A stretch of DNA of 64,000 bases from UBA4733 sp036734945 (GCA_036734945.1 DAIMXP010000011.1:1-64000), one strand, 5' to 3'. Counted from the stretch's first letter, positions 50,970 to 60,213 are shown. The notes: generated by a model not told the origin, from the sequence alone. Numbers and translations are program-made.

Positions 50970-52193
50970 CTAGCTGCCAAAATACCCCCGGTGCGAGACG
51001 GTGTGGGGTGGGGTGCGGTCGCGCGGCTCGTTACCGGCGAGCGTGAAGGTAATGCCGACAGGCGCCGGACCCATGTCGTCGCTGCGGTTGTTGTGCTGGC
51101 TGGTCCCCCAGCGCGGACCGGCGGCCAGCATGTCGAAGGCGATGAAGTGGTCGCTCTCCGCGTCCCAGGTCGCTTCACCGGTGAGCGTGAGGTCAAGCCC
51201 GGTCTCGGAAGCGCGCTCCTCATCGCGGTAGCGATCCAGCCAGCGCCATTCCCACTCCAGGCGAATGGCGCCGTGGAGCGCCAACTGCACCAGTTGCTGC
51301 CGTGGGCCGGAGATGCCCGTGACCGTCGTCTCTAACTCCATCTGGCGGATCGCCTCCTCCGGCCAGGATGGCGGCTCGCCGCGCACGAAGTCGCGCAGGT
51401 GGAAGCGGGCCAGCCGGCGCAGCACGGACTGGGGTGCGGGCTGTCGGCTGCCGAGTACGTGCGAAGCGGGTACCAGTCCGCGCGCCTCGTCAGGCGTGAA
51501 CCAGGCGTAGTCGAGGTTCCAGGCGTTCTTGCGCCAGTCGTCGGGCCGCGTGTCCACCTGGCGCGGCAGGTCTCGTGTTGCCAACTGCAGAATCAGCCCG
51601 CCTTCCGGGTAGCGGCTGGGCTGCGCCGGGGTGAAGTCCGGCAACTCCGCCGGCGTGGCGGCCGCATCGCCATCCATCAGCACTGTCCAGCGCCGCAACG
51701 CCGTCAGCATCATGTCTTCCATCTGCCGCGGATCGCGCGAGTTGCGCGCGGCCAGCAGCGTGCCATCGGCGGTGAAGGCGTAGTAGCCCTGCCGGGTGCT
51801 GGTCGGGAAGGTGCGCCCGGCGTAGTGGCCCTGCTCCGCCACCAGCCGGAAGAACTCACCTTCGGCATCCTGTTGCCACTGCAGCGGGGAAACATTTTCG
51901 GCGATGGGGACGAAGCGCTCGGACGCCAGGCGGATGACCTCGGGATCACTGAAAGCCAGCTCACGGCCGGCCACGCCATTGTTTCAAGTACAGCCGAGTG
52001 GGTTGCCGTTCATGGCCCAGAGGAAGATCGGTTTCCCCTCCGCCATCGCCAGACGCCGCCCCTCCCAGAGGTCGGTTTGCCAGGGAATATCCAGCCACTT
52101 GCTCTCTTCCGGCTTAGGCCGCACGTAGGTGATCAGGTCACGGAAGCTTGGGGCAGCGGGTTGCTGGACCGCTTCTGCCAAGGTCTCAATCAC
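50970..52193 (-). CDS. Thioredoxin-like protein with in-frame TGA: candidate selenoprotein
   Basis: From a GTG at 52193 (AAGGAGGTGA upstream, a near-perfect site) the frame gives 69 residues ending KPIFLWAMNGNPLGCT, then TGA (51986-51984), then NNGVAGRELAFSDPEVIRLA and on to 50970, 407 residues in all. The TGA falls exactly where thioredoxin-like folds place the redox site after the first strand (PIFLWAM), giving Cys-Thr-Sec. Both sides form one continuous domain, and codon use does not change. A hairpin with a CGUGA loop starts 12 bases after the TGA. The C-terminal 280 residues contain no motif that I recognise. Selenocysteine genes (selA, selB, selC) are not in the window, so a nonsense mutation remains the alternative. 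Confidence 0.7.
51955..51971 (-). promoter_or_regulatory. SECIS-like hairpin after the in-frame TGA
   Basis: In the mRNA, GCCGGC pairs with GCUGGC (six pairs, one G-U) around the loop CGUGA. The stem begins 12 bases after the UGA and the loop 18 bases after it. Bacterial SECIS elements sit at this distance and carry a G within the first two loop bases, so the geometry is right; the primary sequence of SECIS is otherwise variable. Confidence 0.6.
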
Positions 52194-52481
52194 GTTCACC
52201 TCCTTTGGCACGTCGTCCGGGCCGTCAGCCGCTCAGGCGCGCCGACCCACCTGCCTATACTGTAGCGCATTGACCGCGAGGCAGCATCCTGTGCTGAGAT
52301 CCCGGCCTCCGCGTCGAATGGAGGGTATCCCATCACTCGTCGCCGGACGGACTGGGGCTGATCCTTTCCGTTTCCCTCCACGGAGTGGCGTCGCCTGAAA
52401 TCAGCATGCAATTTCGCGCTGAGCGAGCCTCGTGAAGAGTGAACGGGAGGAGGTATTTGGCGCCGTCGACTAATCTCCGGC

Positions 52482-52985
52482 TCAACGATCAACCAGGCCG
52501 CCCGCATAGCTCCCTGTGTACACGCGCTCGCCCTCCTGGTACACGGCTTCTTCTCCGGCAAACGCCTCAACGTCTCCACGCCAGGTGTTCCGATAGGTGA
52601 AGGCGGCGTCAGCGAACTCTGCCGGACCCCGAAACGGGCACGCTACCGGAGCCAGCAGCAACGCTTGCTGCAAGAATGTGTAGATCGGCTGGACAGGCAC
52701 GGCGGGGTCGGCAATGCGCCCGTAATAGACGGCGATCCAGACGGGCCTCCCCTTCCAGAACACGATGGCCCTCCCGCCATAGGGTTCCCCCCCCAAAGTA
52801 GTTGTCCTGGAACCGCCAGTTAGCCGATGCATAGGTGATGGTTGTCGACCGATCCGCTTCCCGAACTTTTGATGCCGAGCGACCGGCGGCGTACCCGCGC
52901 CGGCTCGCTTCAAGGAGAAACCGCGCCAGATCAGTGATCTCCGTCGCCTCATCTCCTTCCGAATGGGTGGGGGCAGCATAAGGTG
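52482..52985 (-). pseudogene. DUF5680-domain gene, frameshifted at a run of eight G
   Basis: The C-terminal part GGRAIVFWKGRPVWIAVYYG to GSYAGGLVDR is in one frame. The upstream part, EITDLARFLLEASRRGYAAG through STTITYASANWRFQDNYFGG, is in another. The switch falls at eight consecutive G on the minus strand (52787-52794); seven would give the natural FGGEPYGG. The beginning of the gene is unclear: no good start codon is found before about 52985. DUF5680 is often fused to an XRE domain, and a HigA-like gene lies just upstream. A sequencing error or a phase-variable tract would look the same. Confidence 0.7.
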
Positions 52986-53103
52986 TCGCCGCGGCTGGCG
53001 CGGCGCCGCCGCAACGGCCAGTGCCAGCGAGAGCGGCGCCAGAGGGTGAGGGTCAGGCCAGCGTGTGTCAATGCGGCGCCAGTTGGCCGCTGCGCATCGT
53101 CCA

Positions 53104-53616
53104 TCACGAGCGCCTCGTCGCCACCTGCTCGGTTGCTTGATCCTGCCGATTGGGGGCCAAGAGATGGTCGGCCCCGCGTGTGCGTGCTGATCGGCCCGTC
53201 TGCGCCGGGAAGAAGACGGCGGGCGAGACGTGGAAGAAGCCGGCGAGTCCCGCAATGTGGTCGCGGCTCAGTTCGCGGCGCCCGGTCAGCACTTCTGAAA
53301 TGATCGATTCGGTAGGGAACACCCCCACCAGGTCGCGCTGCCGCAGGTCCCGTTCCTTGAGGAGGATCTTCACTAACTCACCGCCATCGATGTCGGGAAT
53401 AACCACCTGGATGTCTTCCCAATCCGCCAAAAGGTCGCTGAGCAGGTCCAGATAGGCGCGTTCCGCCTCGCTGTTCTCCGGCTGAGCAAGGAGTGCTTCG
53501 ATGCGTGCCTCCGTTGCCTCAGCCTGGACATGATCACGAATCTTGACGGGGGGAAACACCGCAACGAGGCGCACATACTCGCCAGGATCAAAACCAGGGG
53601 ACATGATAGCGTCCAT
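53104..53616 (-). CDS. HigA-like antitoxin/XRE-type regulator
   Basis: The 170-residue protein has the HigA (COG5499) layout: an N-terminal region EARIEALLAQPENSEAERAY, LDLLSDLLADWED, then a helix-turn-helix LVKILLKERDLRQRDLVGVF followed by SIISEVLTGRRELSRDHIAG. It should bind its own promoter and a HigB-type mRNA interferase. No higB is found upstream, where the gene would normally lie; the region 53617-53944 is gene-free and holds palindromes. The start at 53616 has GGAGGGAGA nearby. The last 30 residues are unlike HigA and may be added by frame extension. Confidence 0.8.
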   Translation of the reverse strand: MDAIMSPGFDPGEYVRLVAVFPPVKIRDHVQAEATEARIEALLAQPENSEAERAYLDLLSDLLADWEDIQVVIPDIDGGELVKILLKERDLRQRDLVGVFPTESIISEVLTGRRELSRDHIAGLAGFFHVSPAVFFPAQTGRSARTRGADHLLAPNRQDQATEQVATRRS

Positions 53617-53717
53617 TCTCCCTCCATCTTCGCTGATTGCGAAGTCGATTGCAAGCAGCGACGGGCACGGGGATGTCCCCAAGGTTTTGCGCGATCTGCT
53701 TGCTAACGGCGGCGCCG

Positions 53718-53800
53718 CGCCCGGCGACTTCAGTCGCCGGGAGGTCCAAGCATCCGGCGCAAGACCTTGGGGGACACGACACCCCGGGCTTGGGGCATGA
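53718..53800. repeat. Short family-B-related palindromes in a gene-free stretch
   Basis: CCCGGCGACTTCAGTCGCCGGG is a perfect stem with a TT loop, and its core GCGACTTCAGTCGC matches the arms of the family-B repeats at 11.9 and 17.2 kb. Further on, CCAAGGTTTTGCG and GCAAGACCTTGG (about 53677-53770) form an outer arm. The region 53617-53944 between the HigA-like gene and the second uxuA has no supported gene. Confidence 0.7.
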
Positions 53801-53944
53801 CCAACCCGGTCTTGTCAGCGCCGTCGTATTTCGATCGACATGTGCGACGACGGTGTTTGCCCCCTGTCGTCCCGTTTGGTGTACAGTCCTTTCTGCACCC
53901 CGAGTGGGTGGCAATACAGTGTAGCGGCGATTCAAGGAGGTCGA

Positions 53945-54982
53945 ATGGCAGAACAGATGCGCGTGGCGGTGGGGCAGGTCAGCCAACTGACCGACGAGAT
54001 CCTGACGTTCGCCCAGCAGATCGGTGTGGGTGGCGTGCAGGTCAACACGCCGCAGTTGCCGGGTCGGCAGCGTTGGGAAGTGGCCGACCTGCTGGCCTTG
54101 CGCCAGCGCGCCGAGCAATACGGGTTGCGCCTGGAAGCTATTGAGAATGTGCCGCTCTACTTTTATGACAAGGTGATGTTGGGCTTGCCGGGGCGCGACG
54201 AGCAGCTTGAGCACTACCAGGCCACCATCCGCAACGTCGGCCGGGCCGGCATCCCCATCCTCGGGTACCACTTCATGCCGAACTCCGTCTGGCGCACCGA
54301 CCGAGCGCCGGTGGGGCGTGGCGGCGCGCTGGTGACGATGTTTGAGCTGGCCAAGGCCCAGGCCGACCGCCAGCGGGAGGTGCTGGTTGCCCGCAGCAGC
54401 AGCTCCGGCAGCGATGATCCCTTCGACGCCCGCGGCCTCGTTCCCGTCGCTGAGCGGCAACTGAGCGACGACCAGATGTGGGCGAACTACACCTATTTCA
54501 GCAAGGCCGTCATGCCGGTGGCGGAGGAGGCCGGCGTAAAGCTGGCCCTGCACCCAGACGACCCACCGGTTGCCTCACTCGGCGGCGTGGCCCGCCTTTT
54601 CCGCAACTTCGGGGGCTTCCGGCGGGCAATGGAGATCGCCGATAGCGACGCCTGGGGGCTGGACCTCTGCCTGGGCTGCTGGTCGGAGATGGGCGGGGAA
54701 CCGAGCGTCTTGCAGGCCATCGACTACTTCGGCAGCCGCGGCAAGATTCTCTACGTCCACTTCCGCGACGTGAAAGGCACGGCCGACAACTTCGCCGAAT
54801 GTTTCATCGGGGAGGGTAACTACCGCCCGTTCAAGGCCATGCGCGCCCTCCAGCAGGCAGGCTTTACCGGCTTCCTGCTCGACGACCACGTGCCGAACAT
54901 GGTTGGCGATTCACCGTATGGCCACCGTGGCCGCGCCCACGCCATTGGCTACATGCAGGGGTTGCTGGAGGCGCTGGCGTGA
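53945..54982 (+). CDS. uxuA: Mannonate dehydratase, UxuA type (second copy)
   Basis: The 345-residue protein shares the UxuA motifs with the copy at 46968: LGLPGRDEQLEHYQATIRNV, GVKLALHPDDPPVASLGGVA, GKILYVHFRDVKGTADNFAE and LDDHVPNMVGDSPYGHRGRA. The two copies have diverged too far for a recent duplication, and this one carries an insertion between residues 135 and 165. It should dehydrate D-mannonate or a related aldonate. AAGGAGGTCGA directly before the ATG is an excellent start. It is a single-gene unit, with a promoter presumably in the repeat-rich region upstream. Confidence 0.9.
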   Translation: MAEQMRVAVGQVSQLTDEILTFAQQIGVGGVQVNTPQLPGRQRWEVADLLALRQRAEQYGLRLEAIENVPLYFYDKVMLGLPGRDEQLEHYQATIRNVGRAGIPILGYHFMPNSVWRTDRAPVGRGGALVTMFELAKAQADRQREVLVARSSSSGSDDPFDARGLVPVAERQLSDDQMWANYTYFSKAVMPVAEEAGVKLALHPDDPPVASLGGVARLFRNFGGFRRAMEIADSDAWGLDLCLGCWSEMGGEPSVLQAIDYFGSRGKILYVHFRDVKGTADNFAECFIGEGNYRPFKAMRALQQAGFTGFLLDDHVPNMVGDSPYGHRGRAHAIGYMQGLLEALA

Positions 54983-55034
54983 GGCGTCCGGCGCGACGGC
55001 ACGAGCGGCCGATCGTCCCCACCCTCAAGTGGTG

Positions 55035-55385
55035 TTAGGCCGGCGCTCCGTTCTCCGCTGGAGCCAGGAACCGTCCGATCACCCGGGTGAAGGTGGCCCA
55101 CTCCACCCGCCACCCAGCGAGCGCGGCGGCGCCGTCCGGCGAGAGGCGGTACACCCGTCGCTCCGGTCCGCCCTGCCGTGCCTCCCAACTGCCGGCGATC
55201 AGCCCCTCGCGCTCCAGGCGGTGCAGGAGCGGGTAGAGCGTCCCTTGTCCCGGCGCCAAGGCCCCGGCGCTGCGCGCCTCGATCTCTTTCGCCAGATCGT
55301 AGCCGTGCATCGGCCGCTCGGCCAGCAGCGCCAGCACCAGTCCCGGCGTCGTGCCCTTGAGCAACTCGGCGCGCACCCTCCTCAT
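55035..55385 (-). CDS. PadR-family transcriptional regulator
   Basis: The 116-residue protein is a standard PadR: LLKGTTPGLVLALLAERPMH, then GYDLAKEIEARSAGALAPGQ, GTLYPLLHRLEREGLIAGSW with the recognition helix, and a short dimerisation helix. PadR proteins repress genes for phenolic-acid detoxification, efflux or membrane-protein control. It begins inside the stop codon of the membrane-protein gene upstream (ATGA), so both are on one message. The usual order is regulator first, so this order is slightly unusual. Confidence 0.92.
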   Translation of the reverse strand: MRRVRAELLKGTTPGLVLALLAERPMHGYDLAKEIEARSAGALAPGQGTLYPLLHRLEREGLIAGSWEARQGGPERRVYRLSPDGAAALAGWRVEWATFTRVIGRFLAPAENGAPA

Positions 55386-56116
55386 CGCCGGTGCCGCTTG
55401 CGTAGGATCGTGAGCGCCGCGATCCCGCCCACGCCGAGGACGGCGCCGCCGGCAGCACCAGGTAGGATCGGGTAGCTCGTCTCAACCTGTAGCGTCCCCG
55501 GGATGGCCACCGCCTTCGTGTCGCCCCTCCCGTAGAGCGTCCGCTGGAAGTAGAGGGGGAACTGGCGAGTCGTCTCGTCCGTCGCCTGCTGGGCCGCTGC
55601 CACCGCTGTCGCCTGGTCTGGATTGCTGACCTCGATCACTGGCTGCGGTGTCCAGCGCAGGTAGACCGGCAGGGGCGTATCGAACTGCACCTGGGTAAGC
55701 GCGGTCCGCGCCCCCAGCTCGCTGCCGTAGTCCATCTTGATCAAGACGGAGAGGGGCACACGTACGGTATATGTCGGCGGGGCAGCCCGCCCGGCGAGCG
55801 CCCCGAGGGCAGCGGTGAGAGCCGCCGCTGCCAGAAACAGCCGGGCCTGCCGCGCGAAATCAAGGACGAGCACGCCCGGACCGCCGGCGAAGCGACGGAT
55901 GACGCGCCGTTCGGCCCGGAAGGCAGCCGCGACCACCTCTGGCTTGCCGAGTTCGTCCAGCGCCGCCAGTTCGGCCTCCCGCAGGCTGCGCCCGGCCCGG
56001 CGCTGGCCGGCGACGGCCTCCTCGAAATGGGCGCGCAGTTCGCGCTCGGCATCCACGCTGAGCGTGAGGCCGGCGCGTTGTTGGAGGCGCTCCAGGTAGC
56101 GGTCGAACTCGGTCAT
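55382..56116 (-). CDS. Membrane protein with permease-prefix/HAAS-like N-terminus
   Basis: The 244-residue protein starts with MTEFDRYLERLQQRAGLTLS, and then EELRAHFEEAV-type helices typical of the HAAS/permease-prefix domain that accompanies PadR regulators. Two hydrophobic segments (LFLAAAALTAALGALAGRAA and AGGAVLGVGGIAALTI) flank an extracytoplasmic beta-rich region of about 115 residues. The family probably senses membrane state and works with the PadR partner. GAGAGGTCGCCA precedes the ATG. The stop overlaps the padR-like start by four bases. Confidence 0.78.
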   Translation of the reverse strand: MTEFDRYLERLQQRAGLTLSVDAERELRAHFEEAVAGQRRAGRSLREAELAALDELGKPEVVAAAFRAERRVIRRFAGGPGVLVLDFARQARLFLAAAALTAALGALAGRAAPPTYTVRVPLSVLIKMDYGSELGARTALTQVQFDTPLPVYLRWTPQPVIEVSNPDQATAVAAAQQATDETTRQFPLYFQRTLYGRGDTKAVAIPGTLQVETSYPILPGAAGGAVLGVGGIAALTILRKRHRR

Positions 56117-56405
56117 TGGCGACCTCTCTACATCTCGATGCGACATAGTGTACCGGAGGCGCCACGAGACTGCAAGAGGCCAGGGGCGGTTCCTCAGTGC
56201 CGCCAACCGCGCGCGGCGCTGCCGGAGCGTCCGAGCCAGCCCGTATGCAGGAGACCGTCGGCCAAGAGCAACAGAAGCGGTGACGAGATATGGCGGAACG
56301 ACGTTCTCCGTTTCTGCGATGACCGCCGATGCCGCCACACCAGGCGTCGTCGTTCCCTCAGATCTGTATCGGCCCTTGACGGGCCAGAGGTTGCACTGGC
56401 GGGCG

Positions 56406-57758
56406 TCAATCGAGCGGCAGAACAAACGACGGTGCCGGTGGGAAGAGCGTTTGCAAGAGCACGTCGGCATCGTCGCGGTACCAGACGTCGGGATACGCAG
56501 CGCGCAACTGATCCAGACGGCGATAGCCGAAGAGCAACTGCAGGAAGATGCCGGGCGGAAAGGCCGCCTCTGCCTGCTCCTGCCCACCCCACGCTGGGCG
56601 CTGCCATCCCCCAGCCGTGACGAGCGATCCTTGCACAAATGTGAGGCGCAGTCCGCCACGGTAGAAGTCGAGGGTCAGGTCGCCGTTGTAGCCGGAGAAA
56701 ATCGAGCGAGCCAGGCGATGCTCCAACACCGATCTGATATGTAGCAAGAAGCGCGGCAGGTCCGGCACCCGGACGTACCAGGCGGACGGCGGGTAGACGC
56801 GCGTGGCCATGGTCTCTGCGAGGATCGTGGCGAGGGGATGGTCAGGACTGAGCACGAAGGTCAGGCTCCTGGCCGGCTCCTGCACCTGCTGCGTTGGCAG
56901 GGTCGGCGCCAGATCGCGCAGCGCCTGCAAGAGCGGGGCGGCAACCTCCGCCCACGCCGTTCCTTCGACCAGCTCGGCCTGCCGGATGCCCACCGTCGGT
57001 CCGACGCGGAAGGGTATGAGCTCGACGTAGCCGCGCACGGCGGAGGTGTGATCGATGATGGCCAGCAACCGACCTTGCTGACCTGGGACCTCGCCGGTGG
57101 CACGTTTGTGCCGCCACCAGGCAGCGTCTGGCAGCGCGGCGACGAGCCCGCGCGCCCGGACACCAGCGTAGGCGGCGAGGATATGCGGCAGGTCTGCTTC
57201 CCTGGCCGGCCGCAGCGTGAACGCGTTCCGTTGGTCCGGCGCCGCCGGCAGGGTATCCAGCGGACACTCCAAGGCGCCGCCACGATCAAGGGCGTACTCG
57301 TAGCCGAACTGGCGGTAGAAGTAGCGGATGCCGCTGATCGCCTGGAGGGCGTCACCACGGCTCTCACTGCGCTGGTGCAGCGCACGGAAGATGGCGCGGA
57401 TGAGGCCGCGATGGCGATAGTCGGGATCGCTGGCGACCTCCTCCGTCCGTCCGATGGGGAATGGCACGCCGCCATACGTCCAGGTCTGCCGCCAGAGGCA
57501 GGCGCAGGCCACGATGCGTCCGCTGGCAACGTCTTCGACCAGGGCGAAATCCCGTGGTGTCATAAGCGGGTGGTCGCCGCGCATGAGCAGGCGGATGAGT
57601 GCCATGCTGTGGGCGTTGGGCGGCGCCTGCGGTCCGCTGCGATAGACGGCGCCGATGAGGTCGGCAATGCGCTCAGTGTCGTCGACGCTGGACCAGCGCA
57701 GGACCAGCCCCTCCGGCAGGGCAAGCGGCAGTGACGTAGGCAGCGAGTCCACTACCAT
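56406..57758 (-). CDS. Eis-like GNAT acetyltransferase with SCP2-type C-terminus
   Basis: The 450-residue product has the Eis layout. An N-terminal GNAT has TEEVASDPDYRHRGLIRAIF with the acetyl-CoA loop RHRGL, and a second GNAT-like domain follows at about residue 160. The last 110 residues, ending VLLQTLFPPAPSFVLPLD, are a sterol-carrier-protein-like domain. Eis proteins acetylate amines of aminoglycosides or peptides and usually form hexamers. The ATG at 57758 has GGAAAG upstream. No promoter is evident. The 290 bases between this gene and the PadR operon hold no gene. Confidence 0.85.
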   Translation of the reverse strand: MVVDSLPTSLPLALPEGLVLRWSSVDDTERIADLIGAVYRSGPQAPPNAHSMALIRLLMRGDHPLMTPRDFALVEDVASGRIVACACLWRQTWTYGGVPFPIGRTEEVASDPDYRHRGLIRAIFRALHQRSESRGDALQAISGIRYFYRQFGYEYALDRGGALECPLDTLPAAPDQRNAFTLRPAREADLPHILAAYAGVRARGLVAALPDAAWWRHKRATGEVPGQQGRLLAIIDHTSAVRGYVELIPFRVGPTVGIRQAELVEGTAWAEVAAPLLQALRDLAPTLPTQQVQEPARSLTFVLSPDHPLATILAETMATRVYPPSAWYVRVPDLPRFLLHIRSVLEHRLARSIFSGYNGDLTLDFYRGGLRLTFVQGSLVTAGGWQRPAWGGQEQAEAAFPPGIFLQLLFGYRRLDQLRAAYPDVWYRDDADVLLQTLFPPAPSFVLPLD

Positions 57759-57962
57759 TCGCTTTCCAGTACTGCGGCGGGATGGGCGGACCTCGGGTAG
57801 CGCTCGCCGACAGCGATGCGCGGCACTCTGCCCGTTGCGCCGCGACCCCGTGAGCGTATCACCGCCTGAATGCTCCACTCCCTCAGCGCCCGGCGCGGCG
57901 CTGGTTCACCCGTGTCTCTGGCTGGTACTCTACCGCTGCGCCACGTTGAAAGGACGAACCGG

Positions 57963-58133
57963 ATGGAGCTGCGCACCAAGGAGCAGGTGTTCCGCCGTGC
58001 GACCGGGCAGGAGGATGGCCGGTTGATCGACTGGCGTTGCCGGAGTCTGGGAACGCCGCGTGTCGCCACCACCCGCGCGGTGTATCGGTTCGATGTCGCG
58101 CTGGAAGGATGGGAGGGTGGCGCGTGGCAATGA
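57963..58133 (+). CDS. Hypothetical 56-residue protein preceding a nucleotidyltransferase
   Basis: The frame starts at an ATG with AAAGGA eight bases upstream and ends inside the next gene, overlapping it by ten bases, so the two are probably translated together. The product (MELRTKEQVFRRATGQEDGR, ending LEGWEGGAWQ) is soluble and mixed-charge. I recognise no family. The close coupling to a minimal-type nucleotidyltransferase hints at a partner role, but nothing in the sequence shows it. Confidence 0.45.
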   Translation: MELRTKEQVFRRATGQEDGRLIDWRCRSLGTPRVATTRAVYRFDVALEGWEGGAWQ

Positions 58134-58846
58134 CGCTGTCTGACCTCGCCTGGGTCGCTTCGTCGCATCACCGCCAGTTGGTCGGCGAGGTGCTGGCGGA
58201 GTTGGGTCGCGATGCGCGCGTCACTGGCGTGCTGCTCGCTGGCTCACTGGCGCGCGGCGATGCCCTGCCCGGCTCCGATGTCGATCTGGTCGTGCTGGTC
58301 GCTGATGGCGTGCCAACAGAGTTCCGTGGCGAGCGTCGTGAAGGCATTCTGGTCGAACGGAGCGATCAGAACGAAGCGGCGGCATGGGAGCAGTTGGCGG
58401 CGCAGCCGATGCGCGTCTACACCTATCTCGATGGGCGCATCCTCCGTGACGACACCGGCGGGCTGCTACGCCTCGCCGCTCGGGCTCGCGCGCTCTATGC
58501 CGCCTATCGCACGCCGCCAAAGGAACGTGCGGACATTACCTACTGGTTGCACAGCGCCCGTGACAAGATTCAAGCGGCCTTGGCAGCGGGCGAACTGCTC
58601 CGAGCCGCTTACTGGACAAGCACGACCTCCTGGAAGCTGTTGGAAGGGCTGTGGGCGGCCCACGACCGGCCCATGCCGCCCGGTGGCAGCGTCTGGGCGC
58701 ACCTGGACGATCTGAGCGGCGTGACGCCGGAGTTGGCGCGACGCTTGCACGACCTCTTCCTGGGCGAAGCGGCGGCGCGGAGTGCAGCAATGGTGACCCT
58801 CATCGACGCCACGTTGCTGCTCCTCAAAACGGGGAACCCGACGTGA
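58124..58846 (+). CDS. Nucleotidyltransferase-domain protein
   Basis: The 240-residue product has a pol-beta-type nucleotidyltransferase core: GVLLAGSLARGDALPGSDVD supplies the GS-x10-D-x-D motif with both metal-binding aspartates (SDVDLVVL), and the third acidic residue follows near residue 75. The second half is helical (YWLHSARDKIQAALAAGELL), as in enzymes with an attached HEPN/KNTase C-terminal domain. It may transfer AMP to a protein or a small molecule such as an antibiotic. GGAGG lies seven bases before the GTG at 58124, which is preferred over the ATG at 58130. Confidence 0.8.
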   Translation: MAMTLSDLAWVASSHHRQLVGEVLAELGRDARVTGVLLAGSLARGDALPGSDVDLVVLVADGVPTEFRGERREGILVERSDQNEAAAWEQLAAQPMRVYTYLDGRILRDDTGGLLRLAARARALYAAYRTPPKERADITYWLHSARDKIQAALAAGELLRAAYWTSTTSWKLLEGLWAAHDRPMPPGGSVWAHLDDLSGVTPELARRLHDLFLGEAAARSAAMVTLIDATLLLLKTGNPT

Positions 58847-58869
58847 TCGACCAGCATTACCCGTCCTCT

Positions 58870-60211
58870 CTAGTTTCCGCTAACTGAGGAGGGGGCGGCG
58901 AACCGGCGGCGGTGGTCCGGTAGAGTCCAGGTGTAAGGACTGGGACTCGCCGGAAGGAGCCGCCGGATGCCGGATGCAGTGTACCGAGTGGTGCTGTTGT
59001 TGTGTGCGGTGGTGAAGACCGTGCCGATTGGGACGAACCTGGGGTTGGTCGAGGTGCTGTGGATGCGGTGGTGAGTGGGCGCCTGCTGGCGACGCGGGGG
59101 CGCTCATCCCAGGCTTGGCGGAGACGGGCTTGCCGGAGGCGGCGGTGCGGCGGGACGCCCGCAGGGCGGCCGTAGTGAGCGGTTGCTCACGTCGTGGGCG
59201 GCGCAGGTGGCCCACGAGGGGCGGTGGCAGCCCTCCTGTTATGAGGGCTACCGGCCGGTCGCTGTGGATGTGACGGCGTTCTGGCGTCCCCGCCTGCACG
59301 ACTGCCCGACCAGTCACTACAGTGCCGAGGCAGGGAAGGCGCTGCCAGCGATCCCGATGGGGATCATCGGTCGGATCGGGCGGGTGGGGAGCCAGCGCTC
59401 GCCGACCCCCGCAGGGCGGCCGTTGCTGGTGCGGCTGGTCCGGGCCGACCAGAGTGATCCAAGCGCGGGGGCGCACCGTCGGGCGCTGCTCCGCGAAGCG
59501 GCGACGCAGCGCGCCCCCCAGGAGGCGGTCGTTGGGGATCGCGAGTTCGGTGTGGCGGACATGCAGGCGGCCGGGATCCCCGCCTTTGTCGTGCGGCTGC
59601 ACAAGAACTTTACCGCCCGGCGAGCGACCCCACCGCCGTACGGCGGTCGCGGGCGTCCCCCGACCCACGGCGCTTTGGTGCGACCGCTCGCCCGGCGCCG
59701 AGGCTCGCGGGAGTTCCCCGCCACCCCAGCGGACCAGATCACCTCCTGGGAGGAGGATGCCATCTTCGACCCGAAGTATCACGATCCGCTCTTACTGGCC
59801 ACACCGCTGCCGCTCTCCCCACGCGCCACGCGAGACCTGTACAAAGATCGCTGGCCGGTGGAACAACTGCACGGCCGCTTCGCGTCGGCGCGGCGAAGCA
59901 GATGATCGGGGCAGCCCGCCAGTTCGTCCACGAACCGGAGACCTGTCAGCGGCTGCCCGAACTCTCCTTGCTCGCGGGGAGCGTGTTGAGCTATGCCGCC
60001 GCCACTGGACCTGCGGTACCGGTCGGGTTCTGGGATCGTCGCCCCCAGCCGACCCCAGGTCGCCTCCGACGCTTGCTCGCACGCTCCCTATTTCCCCAAG
60101 AGTTCCCCTGGCCGACGCGAAAAAGCCGCCGTCACCGCCTATCTCCCCAAGGGCGCCTCCGGCCACCACCCAGAATCCGCCCGCGAGGCCGCCTGAGTTA
60201 GCGGAAACTAG
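58870..60211. mobile_element. IS4-type insertion sequence with 19-base terminal inverted repeats
   Basis: CTAGTTTCCGCTAACT at 58870 is repeated in reverse at 60196-60211 (AGTTAGCGGAAACTAG). The similarity extends inward through AGG. CTAG at each outer edge may be part of the repeat or a four-base target duplication. The 1,342-base size and the single transposase frame set fit the IS4 group. Because the transposase is broken the copy is probably immobile, unless helped in trans. Confidence 0.85.
58966..60201 (+). pseudogene. IS4-family transposase, multiply frameshifted
   Basis: The reading begins at an ATG with GGAAGGAG (MPDAVYRVVLLLCAVVKTVP), shifts frame near 59070 (VSGRLLATRGALIPGLAETG), again before PVAVDVTAFWRPRLHD, and a third time after HGRFASAR near 59895 to QFVHEPETCQRLPELSLLAG. 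The DDE residues (VDVTAF, VVGDREFG) and the Y-x2-R-x3-E signature DLYKDRWPVEQLHGRF are recognisable. With at least three shifts it cannot be active. Confidence 0.8.
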
Positions 60212-60213
60212 AG

